A DNA stretch of 64,000 nt from Spirochaetota bacterium. Lineage in GTDB: Bacteria > Spirochaetota > Spirochaetia > Treponematales > Treponemataceae. The notes below the pieces were generated by a model that saw nothing but the letters and a program-made list of their open reading frames with translations, made no database searches and had not been told where the DNA came from. The translations under genes and the position numbers were made by a program. This document shows positions 14,804-22,266 of the stretch, one piece after another. Within the stretch, counting starts at the first letter, position 1. Each line of letters starts with the position of its first letter. Where the stretch lies: contig JAEXRH010000015.1 of the NCBI GenBank assembly GCA_023438065.1, forward strand, positions 298,814 to 362,813. Reading direction: 5' to 3'.

Positions 14804-15424
14804 CTAGCCGCGAATGTCCTTCGCGAAAAAGCCGGGTCGCCCCTCGACGAAGCCGAGTTTCGCGAGATAGCGGGCGTGGCGGGGATGCGAGGTCTCGCAC
14901 ACGAGCCGTTCATAGCCTTTCTCGCGGAACGAGGCGAGGTGCCGCGAGAAGAAGTAGCGCCCGATCTTGGCGTCGCGGTAGCGCCCGGTCACGAAGTCGA
15001 TGAGGATCGCGCACTCGACCGGCGAGTTTTCCCGCCAGGCGAACAGGCCCGCGATCTCGGCGTTCCGCACGAAATACGAGAAACCCTTCGCCTCCCCGAA
15101 CGCGTCCTCCCCGAATATCCCGACGATCTCGGCCTCGTTCTCACGATAGAAAAAGTCGAGGAACGCGCTCGCCCGCTCGGCGTGGATGAGGCGGAAATCC
15201 TCCTTCCGGCCGACGACCCGGAACGCGTACCAGAGATCTATGGCGATAATGCCGAGGTTCATCGCGACGGTGGGCCAGGACCGCGTGAGGATCGCGAAGA
15301 CGACGAAGAGCGCCGAGCCCGCGGCGTTGATCCAGCGCAGCCTGACGATGGACTTCATCGTCAGGGAAACGAGGATGACGAGCGAGGCGGCGTACCCGAG
15401 GGTCGCGATCATGGCGTCAGTCAT
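14804..15424 (-). CDS. YgjV-like membrane domain fused to a GNAT acetyltransferase
   Basis: A 206-residue fusion. Residues 1-75 hold three hydrophobic segments (LGYAASLVILVSLTM, INAAGSALFVVFAIL, TVAMNLGIIAIDLWYAFRVV) like the small YgjV membrane family. Residues 78-206 form a GNAT-like domain (VECAILIDFVTGRYRDAKIG, then LVCETSHPRHARYLAKLGFV). It would anchor an acetyltransferase at the membrane; the substrate is unknown. GGGAGG precedes the ATG. It follows ppnP by 28 bp and is probably co-transcribed with it. Confidence 0.65.
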   Translation of the reverse strand: MTDAMIATLGYAASLVILVSLTMKSIVRLRWINAAGSALFVVFAILTRSWPTVAMNLGIIAIDLWYAFRVVGRKEDFRLIHAERASAFLDFFYRENEAEIVGIFGEDAFGEAKGFSYFVRNAEIAGLFAWRENSPVECAILIDFVTGRYRDAKIGRYFFSRHLASFREKGYERLVCETSHPRHARYLAKLGFVEGRPGFFAKDIRG

Positions 15425-15452
15425 TTCGGTATCCTCCCGCCGCCTTGAAGCC

Positions 15453-15767
15453 CTATTTCACGTACGAGCAACAGTAATCCGCGACCTCGCGAATCACGAG
15501 CTTGAACGACGACTTGGCCGGAACCTCGAAGGAATCGCCGGGGCGATAGGTCTTGAACGCGGCCTCTCCGGGAAGCTTCACGTCCATCGAGCCGCCGAGG
15601 ACCTCCATGATCTCCTTGTCGCCGGTGGAAAATTCATAGTCGCCGGGAAGCATGATCCCGAGGGTCTTTTTCTCGCCGTCGGCGAAAAGGACGGTGCGAC
15701 TCGTGACCTTTCCGTCGAAATACACGTTCGCTTTCTTAACTACGGTTACGTTGCTGAATTCCTGCAT
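15453..15767 (-). CDS. ppnP: Pyrimidine/purine nucleoside phosphorylase PpnP
   Basis: A 104-residue single-domain cupin of the PpnP (YaiE, DUF1255) family, which phosphorolyses a broad set of nucleosides to base and ribose 1-phosphate. The family signature is clear: NVYFDGKVTSRTV, KKTLGIMLPGDYEFSTG, KEIMEVLGGSMDVKLPG and YRPGDSFEVPAKSSFKL. The length is close to the usual 94. TGGAGG lies just before the ATG, and a TATACT box is at 15793-15788 on the minus strand. Confidence 0.93.
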   Translation of the reverse strand: MQEFSNVTVVKKANVYFDGKVTSRTVLFADGEKKTLGIMLPGDYEFSTGDKEIMEVLGGSMDVKLPGEAAFKTYRPGDSFEVPAKSSFKLVIREVADYCCSYVK

Positions 15768-15813
15768 ACTGCCTCCATACTCTTTGGAGTATAGCGAGGA
15801 ATGCCTCCGATTG

Positions 15814-15984
15814 CTATCGATTCGACGGGGAACGATCCCCGAAAGACGGACAGCCCGAACACCCCGAGCATCCCGGACAGCCGGAACAGCCCGAAGATCC
15901 TTTGCGCTTGCGATCCCGCGCCGCGGCTATCGCGACGAGCGCGACAAGGAGGGCTACAACCCCGCCGGTAATCAGTGTCGCCAT
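15814..15984 (-). CDS. Small Cys-rich single-span membrane protein, FeoB-associated type
   Basis: A 56-residue protein: one membrane helix (about 5-22), a basic stop-transfer (RDRKRK) and a Cys-rich tail with repeated C-S/P-G-C units (six Cys). This is the layout of the FeoB-associated Cys-rich membrane proteins, which accompany ferrous iron uptake, but no feoA or feoB lies nearby. AAAGGAG is correctly spaced before the ATG at 15984, which is why the longer upstream reading is rejected. A good promoter lies at 16061-16089. Confidence 0.7.
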   Translation of the reverse strand: MATLITGGVVALLVALVAIAAARDRKRKGSSGCSGCPGCSGCSGCPSFGDRSPSNR

Positions 15985-16060
15985 CGTAACTCCTTTGCGG
16001 GTCCCGCGGGTAGCGCGCGAACGGGGACCCGATCGCGCCTTCCGGTGTGGCCGCACAATA

Positions 16061-16089
16061 AGTTTACTCAATCTAACATTTACCGTCAA
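16061..16089 (-). promoter_or_regulatory. Promoter of the small Cys-rich membrane protein
   Basis: TTGACG (16089-16084), a 17-bp spacer and TAAACT (16066-16061), set in AT-rich DNA that contrasts with the surroundings. Confidence 0.65.
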
Positions 16090-16111
16090 GAGAATCCCGT
16101 CCGGGAGGTCG

Positions 16112-17104
16112 TTACCGCAGGACGATCTCGACGCCGAGAATCCGTTCGTCGAACTCGGGAGACTCGCCGTTTATGAACGCGAACAGAATCTCGACGGCGG
16201 TCGACCCGATTTCCGCGTAGGGCTGCTTGACGGCGCAGACGGGCGGGATGGCAAGGAGATCGAAGGCGCGGGAATCGTCGAAGACCGCGAGACCGAAGCG
16301 ATCGAGCGGACGCCCGGAAGCTTTCAGCGCGGCGAGACAGTCGAGGAAAAAGCCGCCGCCCGCGGTAACGTAGAGCGCGTCGGCCTCGGGATGCGCAAGA
16401 AGGAGCTTGGCGACGGCGGCGCGCGAGGCCTGCGTATCGTAGCCGGAACAGGCCGCGGCGGACCAGACGACGCCCGCCTTGTCGAGCGCGGAATGATAGC
16501 CGTCAAGCCGCTCGCGGGTGTAGAGAAAGTTGTCGGGCCCCGATATGCAGACGATTTTCCGGTATCCGGCGCCCAAAAGATGGGTAACGAGCCGCTCGCT
16601 TCCGCCGAAGTTGTCGACGTCCACGCAATGGTGCGCGATGCGCGCGTTGCGGCCGAGAAGCACGAACGGAAGGCCTTCTTCCGAAAGCCGCTCGAGGACG
16701 GCGGGCTCGAGCAGTTCGGCGCCGATGATGAGTCCGTCCACGTGCCGCCGCCTGATAGCGGCCTCGACGGGCGCCGCGCAATCGTCCCCCGCGCGGGGAG
16801 AGAGGATGGTGAGGGAATGGTTTCTCGCCGAGGCGGCACGGGCGACCGAGGTAACGATCGCGGACCAGTATGAGCCTGACAGGGAATAGCCGGGGTCGTG
16901 CGGCACGAGAAGGCCGATGCTCCCGGTGCGGCTCGAGGCGAGAGCCTGGGCCGAGGCGCTCGGCTCATAGTTATACCGGGCGGCGAGCGCGAGGATCTCG
17001 CGTCGCTTTTCATCGCTGACGCCCTTGTGGCCGTTAAGCGCCTTTGAGACGGTGCTTTTCGCTACCTTTGCCATGTCGGCAATCTCGTTGATCGTTCTTT
17101 TCAT
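16112..17104 (-). CDS. LacI-family transcription regulator
   Basis: A 330-residue LacI/GalR regulator. The helix-turn-helix and hinge are at 1-60 (INEIADMAKVAKSTVSKALN, then ALASSRTGSIGLLVP) and a periplasmic-binding-protein-like effector domain fills 62-330 (GSERLVTHLLGAGYRKIVCI, ADALYVTAGGGFF). The effector is probably a sugar but cannot be named. No transport or catabolic operon flanks it, so its targets lie elsewhere. Start ATG 17104 gives the canonical N-terminus; the ribosome site is weak (GAGG about 10 nt upstream). Confidence 0.9.
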   Translation of the reverse strand: MKRTINEIADMAKVAKSTVSKALNGHKGVSDEKRREILALAARYNYEPSASAQALASSRTGSIGLLVPHDPGYSLSGSYWSAIVTSVARAASARNHSLTILSPRAGDDCAAPVEAAIRRRHVDGLIIGAELLEPAVLERLSEEGLPFVLLGRNARIAHHCVDVDNFGGSERLVTHLLGAGYRKIVCISGPDNFLYTRERLDGYHSALDKAGVVWSAAACSGYDTQASRAAVAKLLLAHPEADALYVTAGGGFFLDCLAALKASGRPLDRFGLAVFDDSRAFDLLAIPPVCAVKQPYAEIGSTAVEILFAFINGESPEFDERILGVEIVLR

Positions 17105-17236
17105 TGAAAGCGCCTCGCCGTCACGTGGTATCCGGGCGAGGAATCCTTGCCTTCAGTAAAGCACCATTCCCGCCTGCGGTCAACGCCCCCTGCCGCGCGC
17201 ACGACAATTACGCGCCGATCGGGGGCGTATCCGCCC

Positions 17237-17875
17237 TTACTCGACGCCGTTTTTCGGGCACAATGTTTCGATCGGGCACTCGCCGCATCTCGGGTTCCGG
17301 GCGACGCATACGTAGCGACCGTGAAGGAGGAGCCAATGATGGGCGTCGCGGAGAAAGCGGGCAGGGATCTTCGAGAGGAGGTCTTCCTCGATCTCCCGCG
17401 GCTTCGTGCCGGCGCTCAAGCCCGCGCGGGGCGCGAGCCTGAGGAGATGGGTATCGACGGGCATCGTCGCCTGGCCGAAGGCGACGTTGAGGATGACGTT
17501 CGCGGTCTTTCGCCCGACGCCGGGGAGGCTTTCGAGCTCGGCCCTCGTGCCGGGGACCTTCCCGCCGAACCGCTCGACGAGGATGCGGGAGAGCTCGATG
17601 ATGTGCCGCGCCTTCGTCGGGTAGAGATTCACCGACTTCACGTAGCCCCTGAGGCCTTCCTCCCCGAGCTCGAGCATCGCCTCGGCAGTCGTGACGCGGG
17701 CGAAAAGATCCTTCGTCGCGCGGTTCACGCCGCGGTCGGTCATCTGAGCCGAAAGGACGACGGCGACGAGAAGGGTGTAGACATTGACGCTTTCGAGCTC
17801 GGTCTTGGGCGCTGGATTCGTCTTCGAGAGAATCTCGAAGACGCGCTCGATCTCAGCGGGGGAAAGAAGTTTCAT
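17237..17875 (-). CDS. nth: Endonuclease III (DNA glycosylase/AP lyase)
   Basis: A 212-residue base-excision-repair enzyme that removes oxidised pyrimidines and nicks abasic sites. The helix-hairpin-helix LPGVGRKTANVILNVAFG carries the catalytic Lys (about residue 119), the catalytic Asp is in VDTHLLRLAPR, and the C-terminal 4Fe-4S cluster has the C-X6-C-X2-C-X5-C pattern. Length matches the family. The start at 17875 (MKLLSPAEI) is chosen because a TTGCCG/TACACT promoter ends 10 nt upstream; two earlier in-frame starts would overlap it. It is divergent from the ABC-F gene with only 60 bp between. Confidence 0.95.
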   Translation of the reverse strand: MKLLSPAEIERVFEILSKTNPAPKTELESVNVYTLLVAVVLSAQMTDRGVNRATKDLFARVTTAEAMLELGEEGLRGYVKSVNLYPTKARHIIELSRILVERFGGKVPGTRAELESLPGVGRKTANVILNVAFGQATMPVDTHLLRLAPRAGLSAGTKPREIEEDLLSKIPARFLRDAHHWLLLHGRYVCVARNPRCGECPIETLCPKNGVE

Positions 17876-17885
17876 GGCGGGGGAA

Positions 17886-17914
17886 AGTGTACCCGCCATT
17901 CCGTCTCGCGGCAA
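17886..17914 (-). promoter_or_regulatory. Promoter of nth, leaderless configuration
   Basis: TTGCCG (17914-17909), a 17-bp spacer and TACACT (17891-17886), ending 10 nt before the nth ATG. No Shine-Dalgarno is present. Confidence 0.5.
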
Positions 17915-17921
17915 GACCTGC

Positions 17922-17927
17922 TATACT
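17922..17927 (+). promoter_or_regulatory. -10 box TATACT of the ABC-F gene
   Basis: TATACT ends 8 nt before the ATG at 17936, with no Shine-Dalgarno between them. The -35 is not recognisable. Confidence 0.45.
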
Positions 17928-17935
17928 CCCCGTCA

Positions 17936-19894
17936 ATGAACATCCTTTCCGTCAGCAACCTCGCCCGTCACGGCCGCGAGGACCTCCTGTTTTCCGACGT
18001 CACCTTCGGCCTCGACGAGGGGGAGAAGGCCGCGCTCATCGGCCGGAACGGCACGGGGAAGAGCACCCTCCTCGCCTGCGTCGCCGGCATCCTTCCGCCG
18101 GACGCGGGAACGGTCGTCGTCGCGAAGACCGCCGGCGTCTCGTACCTGCCGCAAACGCCCGTCTTCAATCCCGGCGACACGATCCGCGACCACGTATTCC
18201 GCTCGGAAAGCCCCAAGCTCCGTACCATCAGGGAATACGAATCGGTCTGCGAGCGGGTCGCGACCGATCAATCGCTCCACGCGCGGCTCGACGCGCTTAC
18301 CCGCGAGATGGACGAACGGGACCTCTGGAACATGGAGGCCCAAGTGCGCTCGACGCTCTCGACCCTCGGCCTCGAGGGGCTCGACCGCGTGATGGGAACC
18401 CTTTCGGGGGGCATGCTCAAGAAGGTCGCGCTCGCCCAGGTGCTCGTCGAGGACACGGGACTCCTCCTTCTCGACGAGCCGACGAACCACCTCGACATCG
18501 CGACGATCGCCTGGCTCGAGGGCTACCTCCGGGACACGGACCGCACGGTCCTCATGGTCACCCACGACCGCTACTTCCTCGACGCCGTCTGCGGCGCGAT
18601 CTACGAGCTCGACAACCGGAAGCTCACGCTGTATGAGGGAAACTTCTCGCGCTACCTCGAGAAGAAGGCGATCGCCGAGGAGATCGCGGCGAACGCGGAC
18701 GCGCGGATCGAGAGCGTCCTCCGCACGGAGCGCGAGTGGCTCCTCCGCGGGCCCCAGGCGCGCGGCACGAAGGCGAAGGCGAGAATCGACTCTATCCACC
18801 GCATGATGAACCGCGAGAAGCTCGCGAAGGACAAGGGCTTCGAGTTCGAGGTGACCGGCCGCCGGCTCGGGGGAAAGATCCTCGAGGCCGAGAGCGTCTC
18901 GAAGTCCTATCCCGCAAGGGACGCGTCCGGCGCGAAAGAGAGAACCGTCATCCAGGGCTTCTCGTACGCCTTCAAGAAGGGCGAGAAGATCGGCGTGTTC
19001 GGCGACAACGGCGCGGGAAAGACGACCCTCCTCAACCTCCTCACCGGCTCCCTTGCCCCGGACGAGGGCGCGGTCACGCGCGGCGAGAACACGGTCATCG
19101 CGTATTACCGGCAAAACCCCGAGATCGCAGGAACCCCGCTCACCGTCCTCGAGTACATCAAGGAGGTCGCCGAGTCGATCGCGGTCGCGGACGGCAAGAC
19201 GCTCACCGCGAGCCAGCTCCTCGAGCGCTTCGGCTTCTCGGGGAAGATCCAGTACTCTCCCGTAGCCTCGCTCTCGGGCGGCGAGCGAAAGCGCGTCTAC
19301 CTCGTCAGGCTCCTCATGACGAACCCGAACTTCATCGTCCTCGACGAGCCGACGAACGACTTCGACATCTATACCCTGAGCGTCCTCGAGGGCTTCCTCT
19401 CCTCCTTCGCGGGCTGCCTCCTCGTCGTCTCGCACGACCGCTATTTCATGGACCGCGTCGCGGACACCCTTCTCGTCATCGAGGCTGACGGGAGCGTCTC
19501 CGGGTTCGTCGGTAGCTGCACCGAGTATCTCGCGTACCGCGCGGATCAGGCGAAAGAGGCCGAGACACGCGCGAAGGAAGAAAGGGAGAAGGCCCTCGCG
19601 AGGGAAACGCGCGCGAGGGAATCTCACGCGGCCGGCGCGGGCGACGCCTCGCAATCCGCCGCCGGATCGGGCGCGAAGCCGAAAAAGCGGACATTCAAGG
19701 AACAGAAGGAATACGAGGGGATCGAGGCCGAGATCGAGGCGCTCGAGGCGAGGAAGGGCGAGCTCGAATCCCTCCTTTCAGGCGGCGAGACCGATCACGT
19801 GAAGCTCCGCGCCGTCGGCGAGGAATTCAAGACCGTGTCGGAACGGCTTGAGGAACGCTACGAACGATGGGAGTATCTCGCCGCGCTCGGCTGA
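17936..19894 (+). CDS. ABC-F family ATPase, Uup/EttA-like
   Basis: A 652-residue soluble protein with two ABC domains and no membrane segment. Domain 1 has Walker A GRNGTGKST (about 36-44), signature LSGGMLKKVALAQ and Walker B LLLLDEPTNHLD. The interdomain linker around 240-290 is rich in Arg and Lys (RGTKAKARIDSIHRMMNREK). Domain 2 has GDNGAGKTT, LSGGERKRVYLVR and IVLDEPTNDFD. The tail from about 540 is charged, with a final coiled coil (EAEIEALEARKGELESLLSG), as in Uup. ABC-F proteins act on ribosomes (stalled translation or antibiotic protection) or, for Uup, on branched DNA. Convergent with the phosphoesterase gene, whose stop codon abuts its own. Confidence 0.88.
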   Translation: MNILSVSNLARHGREDLLFSDVTFGLDEGEKAALIGRNGTGKSTLLACVAGILPPDAGTVVVAKTAGVSYLPQTPVFNPGDTIRDHVFRSESPKLRTIREYESVCERVATDQSLHARLDALTREMDERDLWNMEAQVRSTLSTLGLEGLDRVMGTLSGGMLKKVALAQVLVEDTGLLLLDEPTNHLDIATIAWLEGYLRDTDRTVLMVTHDRYFLDAVCGAIYELDNRKLTLYEGNFSRYLEKKAIAEEIAANADARIESVLRTEREWLLRGPQARGTKAKARIDSIHRMMNREKLAKDKGFEFEVTGRRLGGKILEAESVSKSYPARDASGAKERTVIQGFSYAFKKGEKIGVFGDNGAGKTTLLNLLTGSLAPDEGAVTRGENTVIAYYRQNPEIAGTPLTVLEYIKEVAESIAVADGKTLTASQLLERFGFSGKIQYSPVASLSGGERKRVYLVRLLMTNPNFIVLDEPTNDFDIYTLSVLEGFLSSFAGCLLVVSHDRYFMDRVADTLLVIEADGSVSGFVGSCTEYLAYRADQAKEAETRAKEEREKALARETRARESHAAGAGDASQSAAGSGAKPKKRTFKEQKEYEGIEAEIEALEARKGELESLLSGGETDHVKLRAVGEEFKTVSERLEERYERWEYLAALG

Positions 19895-20779
19895 TCAAAG
19901 GCCCGCGGCGGTAAGGCGCCGCTCGAAGGCCGTGCGGTCGTACCGCGCGTTCCTGAAGGAAACCGTACCCGCGTCGGTATCCCAGAGGGCGTAATACGCG
20001 GGATACCGCTCGAGCGAGAGGGGCTCCGCGTCGGGAAGACCGTTCGGCGCCGGCGACGATCCCGCGCCCGGGGACGCGTCGGACGCGTCGGACGCGATCC
20101 GCGCGAGCAGGCCGAAGTCGCGGGGAAAGCCGACGCTCCCGGGATTGACGATGGCCGGCGCGTTATCCGCGACCGAAAGAACGCCCGAGGGACTCACGAC
20201 GCCGAAACCGCCGCGCGAAAAGGCCGAGGCCTCGTGCGAGTGCCCGACGAAGCAGAGCCCGACCCCGCGACGCGCCATGGCGCCGTACGCGCCCGCGGTC
20301 TCCTCGCCACCCCAGAGGTAGCCGGTGAGCGGCTCGGCGGGATCGCCGTGCGCCGCGATCGCGGCAAGCGTCCCCTTGTCAAAAAAGGAAAGAAGCGCCC
20401 TTCGCCTCGCGGAAGCGTCGGGCGCCGATCCCCCGCGGGGCAGGATGACGTCGGCCGCGGACGGCAGCGAGGCGAGCCAGTCGATATCGCGGATCGAAAG
20501 GCGCGCGCGCGTATACGCGATCGAGGTAAGCACCGCGCGGTTGAACCAGGACTCGGGAAGCTTTCCCGCGAGGACGGCGTCGTGATTCCCCGCGAGAACG
20601 AGGCTCCACGCGGCCCTGCGCGAGAGCGAGCGCGCGAGCTCAAGGCACTCGAGCGGCTCGGTTCCGTAACCGGTCAGGTCCCCGAGGCAAAGGAAACCGT
20701 CGAAGCCGCGCTCGGCGTCGAGTACCGCCTTGAACGCGTCGAGATTCGCGTGTATGTCGGAAACCACCACAACTTTCAC
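19895..20779 (-). CDS. Calcineurin-like metallophosphoesterase
   Basis: A 294-residue phosphoesterase with all metal motifs: DIHANLDA (residues about 7-14), GDLTGYG (33-39), GNHDAVL (65-71), a His in AIAAHGDP, and GHSHEAS (about 178-184). It resembles the YfcE/MPP group of di-metal phosphodiesterases; the substrate is unknown. GTG start at 20779 lies 9 nt after a TATACT box and has no Shine-Dalgarno. It diverges from the 195-residue gene at 20804 with only 24 bp between start codons. Confidence 0.85.
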   Translation of the reverse strand: MKVVVVSDIHANLDAFKAVLDAERGFDGFLCLGDLTGYGTEPLECLELARSLSRRAAWSLVLAGNHDAVLAGKLPESWFNRAVLTSIAYTRARLSIRDIDWLASLPSAADVILPRGGSAPDASARRRALLSFFDKGTLAAIAAHGDPAEPLTGYLWGGEETAGAYGAMARRGVGLCFVGHSHEASAFSRGGFGVVSPSGVLSVADNAPAIVNPGSVGFPRDFGLLARIASDASDASPGAGSSPAPNGLPDAEPLSLERYPAYYALWDTDAGTVSFRNARYDRTAFERRLTAAGL

Positions 20780-20788
20780 GGTTTATTC

Positions 20789-20796
20789 AGTATACT
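20789..20796. promoter_or_regulatory. Shared palindromic -10 box AGTATACT between two divergent genes
   Basis: The 8-bp palindrome supplies TATACT on both strands (plus 20791-20796, minus 20794-20789). The start codons lie 7 nt downstream on the plus strand and 9 nt downstream on the minus strand. Both genes start with GTG and neither has a Shine-Dalgarno. Confidence 0.55.
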
Positions 20797-20803
20797 ATAA
20801 GTC

Positions 20804-21391
20804 GTGAAGGCAGTAAAAGCGAAGACATCGATAACCGCCGCGCTCGGCGACCGCTTCGCGAGCGAATGGAAGCTCCTCTCAGAAACCGAGGCCTATCTTT
20901 CGCACACCCCGGAGTTCTCGGCGTACGAGAACCAGTTCAAGGAATGGCGCGCGCGCATCCAGACCGGGCGGCCCGAGGACACCGAGTTCGTGACGCTTCG
21001 AAGCGAGCTCGTCGCGCTCAGGAAGTCCCTCCGCCTTCTCGGCTACGACCTTTCCCTCGGCCTTCAACGCCTCGTCGTCTCGGGCTTTCGGAACGACGAC
21101 GCGATACGGGAGGGCTTCGCGCGCGTCGTAATCTGCTTCTGCGATCCCGACGTCTATTTCCACGTCGGCGAGGCAAATCACGTCGAGCTCGCCGGGGTAC
21201 TGCTCGACACCCTCGCGAAGAGAAGGCTCCTTCACGATCCCGAAATGCACTACCTTTGGTACCGGCGCGACGCGAAAGGGCTTACCCTCTCGGGCGCCGC
21301 GACCGAGACGAAACGGGACTTCGAACGGCTCGAGGATCGGGCCGAGGCCAACCCGTTGCGGCTCCTTTCGGCGCTGAAGGGTCTGACATGA
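20804..21391 (+). CDS. Unrecognised protein, 195 residues
   Basis: A soluble, mainly helical protein I cannot assign to a family. The N-terminal half is rich in charged residues (LRSELVALRKSLRLLGYDLS) and the middle holds a mixed segment FARVVICFCDPDVYFHVGEA. No signal peptide or membrane span is seen. Codon use matches its neighbours, so it looks like a genuine gene. It starts with GTG, apparently leaderless, and shares a bidirectional promoter with the phosphoesterase gene, which hints at a common role. Confidence 0.75.
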   Translation: MKAVKAKTSITAALGDRFASEWKLLSETEAYLSHTPEFSAYENQFKEWRARIQTGRPEDTEFVTLRSELVALRKSLRLLGYDLSLGLQRLVVSGFRNDDAIREGFARVVICFCDPDVYFHVGEANHVELAGVLLDTLAKRRLLHDPEMHYLWYRRDAKGLTLSGAATETKRDFERLEDRAEANPLRLLSALKGLT

Positions 21392-21410
21392 GCCAATATC
21401 GTCCATGTCG

Positions 21411-21439
21411 TTGAAGATCCCCCGAAAGGGGCGTACAAT
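21411..21439 (+). promoter_or_regulatory. Promoter of the LiaF-like gene
   Basis: TTGAAG (21411-21416), a 17-bp spacer containing the inverted repeat CCCC-GAAA-GGGG, and TACAAT (21434-21439). Confidence 0.6.
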
Positions 21440-21498
21440 AACGGTATGACAACGGCGCCTCGCGCGATTTGACGACGGGCGCCGACAAGGAGCAACAC

Positions 21499-22242
21499 AT
21501 GAAACGGGATTTCGCGACGATACTCGTCGGCGCGCTCTTCCTCGTCGCGGGAATCGCGATCGGCGGAAGTATGCTCGGGTACTTTGACCTCAGGATCAAC
21601 GCGGCCGGATGGTGGACGGTCTTCATCATCGTGCCCGCCCTCATTTCCATCGTGAACGGGGGCGTTAACCTCGGCAACCTCATCATGCTCGCCGTCGGCG
21701 TGATCCTCCTCCTCGACCAGCAGGGCGTCCTTCCCGCGGGCTTCAGCTGGCGCCTCGTCCTTCCCGCGATACTCCTCGTGATCGGCGTACAGCTCCTCTT
21801 CGGGGGAACGGGATTCTCGGGCTTTCGGGGTAGACGCGGATGCTGCGGCTTCGGAAGGAACGACGGCCCGAAGGATGAAAGCGGGAAGACGACCGGCGGA
21901 AGCGGGACCCGCTACGAGGGAAAGCGATCGGCCTCCGCGGTCTTCGGCGAGCAGAACGTCAATTACGGGAACGACGAGTTCTTCGGGGGAAGCTACAGCG
22001 CGTTCTGCGGCTCGTGCGTCGTGAACCTCTCGGGCGCGCGGATCGTCGGGGACGTCGTGATAACGGTGAGCGCGTTCATGGGCGGGATCGAGATCGTCCT
22101 CCCGTCGAACGTCTCGGTCGTCTCGCACGTCACGCCGCTTCTCGGGGGCTGCGAGATAAAGTATCCGTCCTCGAGCGACCCGGCGGCGCCGAAGGTCATC
22201 GTGAACGGAGCGGTCAGCCTCGGCGGCGTGACCGTCAAGTAA
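21499..22242 (+). CDS. LiaF-like membrane protein (DUF5668 plus YvqF C-terminal domain)
   Basis: A 247-residue protein with four hydrophobic segments at 5-27, 35-55, 58-75 and 85-105 (ILVGALFLVAGIAIGG; WTVFIIVPALISIV; LIMLAVGVILLLDQQG; LVLPAILLVIGVQLLFGG) and a C-terminal repetitive beta domain (about 150-247; CGSCVVNLSGARI, FMGGIEIVLPSNVSV, LGGCEIKYPSSS) of the cell-wall-stress LiaF/YvqF type. In Firmicutes LiaF restrains the LiaSR envelope-stress system; no two-component genes are adjacent here. AAGGAG precedes the ATG at 21499. Confidence 0.8.
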   Translation: MKRDFATILVGALFLVAGIAIGGSMLGYFDLRINAAGWWTVFIIVPALISIVNGGVNLGNLIMLAVGVILLLDQQGVLPAGFSWRLVLPAILLVIGVQLLFGGTGFSGFRGRRGCCGFGRNDGPKDESGKTTGGSGTRYEGKRSASAVFGEQNVNYGNDEFFGGSYSAFCGSCVVNLSGARIVGDVVITVSAFMGGIEIVLPSNVSVVSHVTPLLGGCEIKYPSSSDPAAPKVIVNGAVSLGGVTVK

Positions 22243-22266
22243 AGAGGCTTGGCGTCGGGACGGGGG

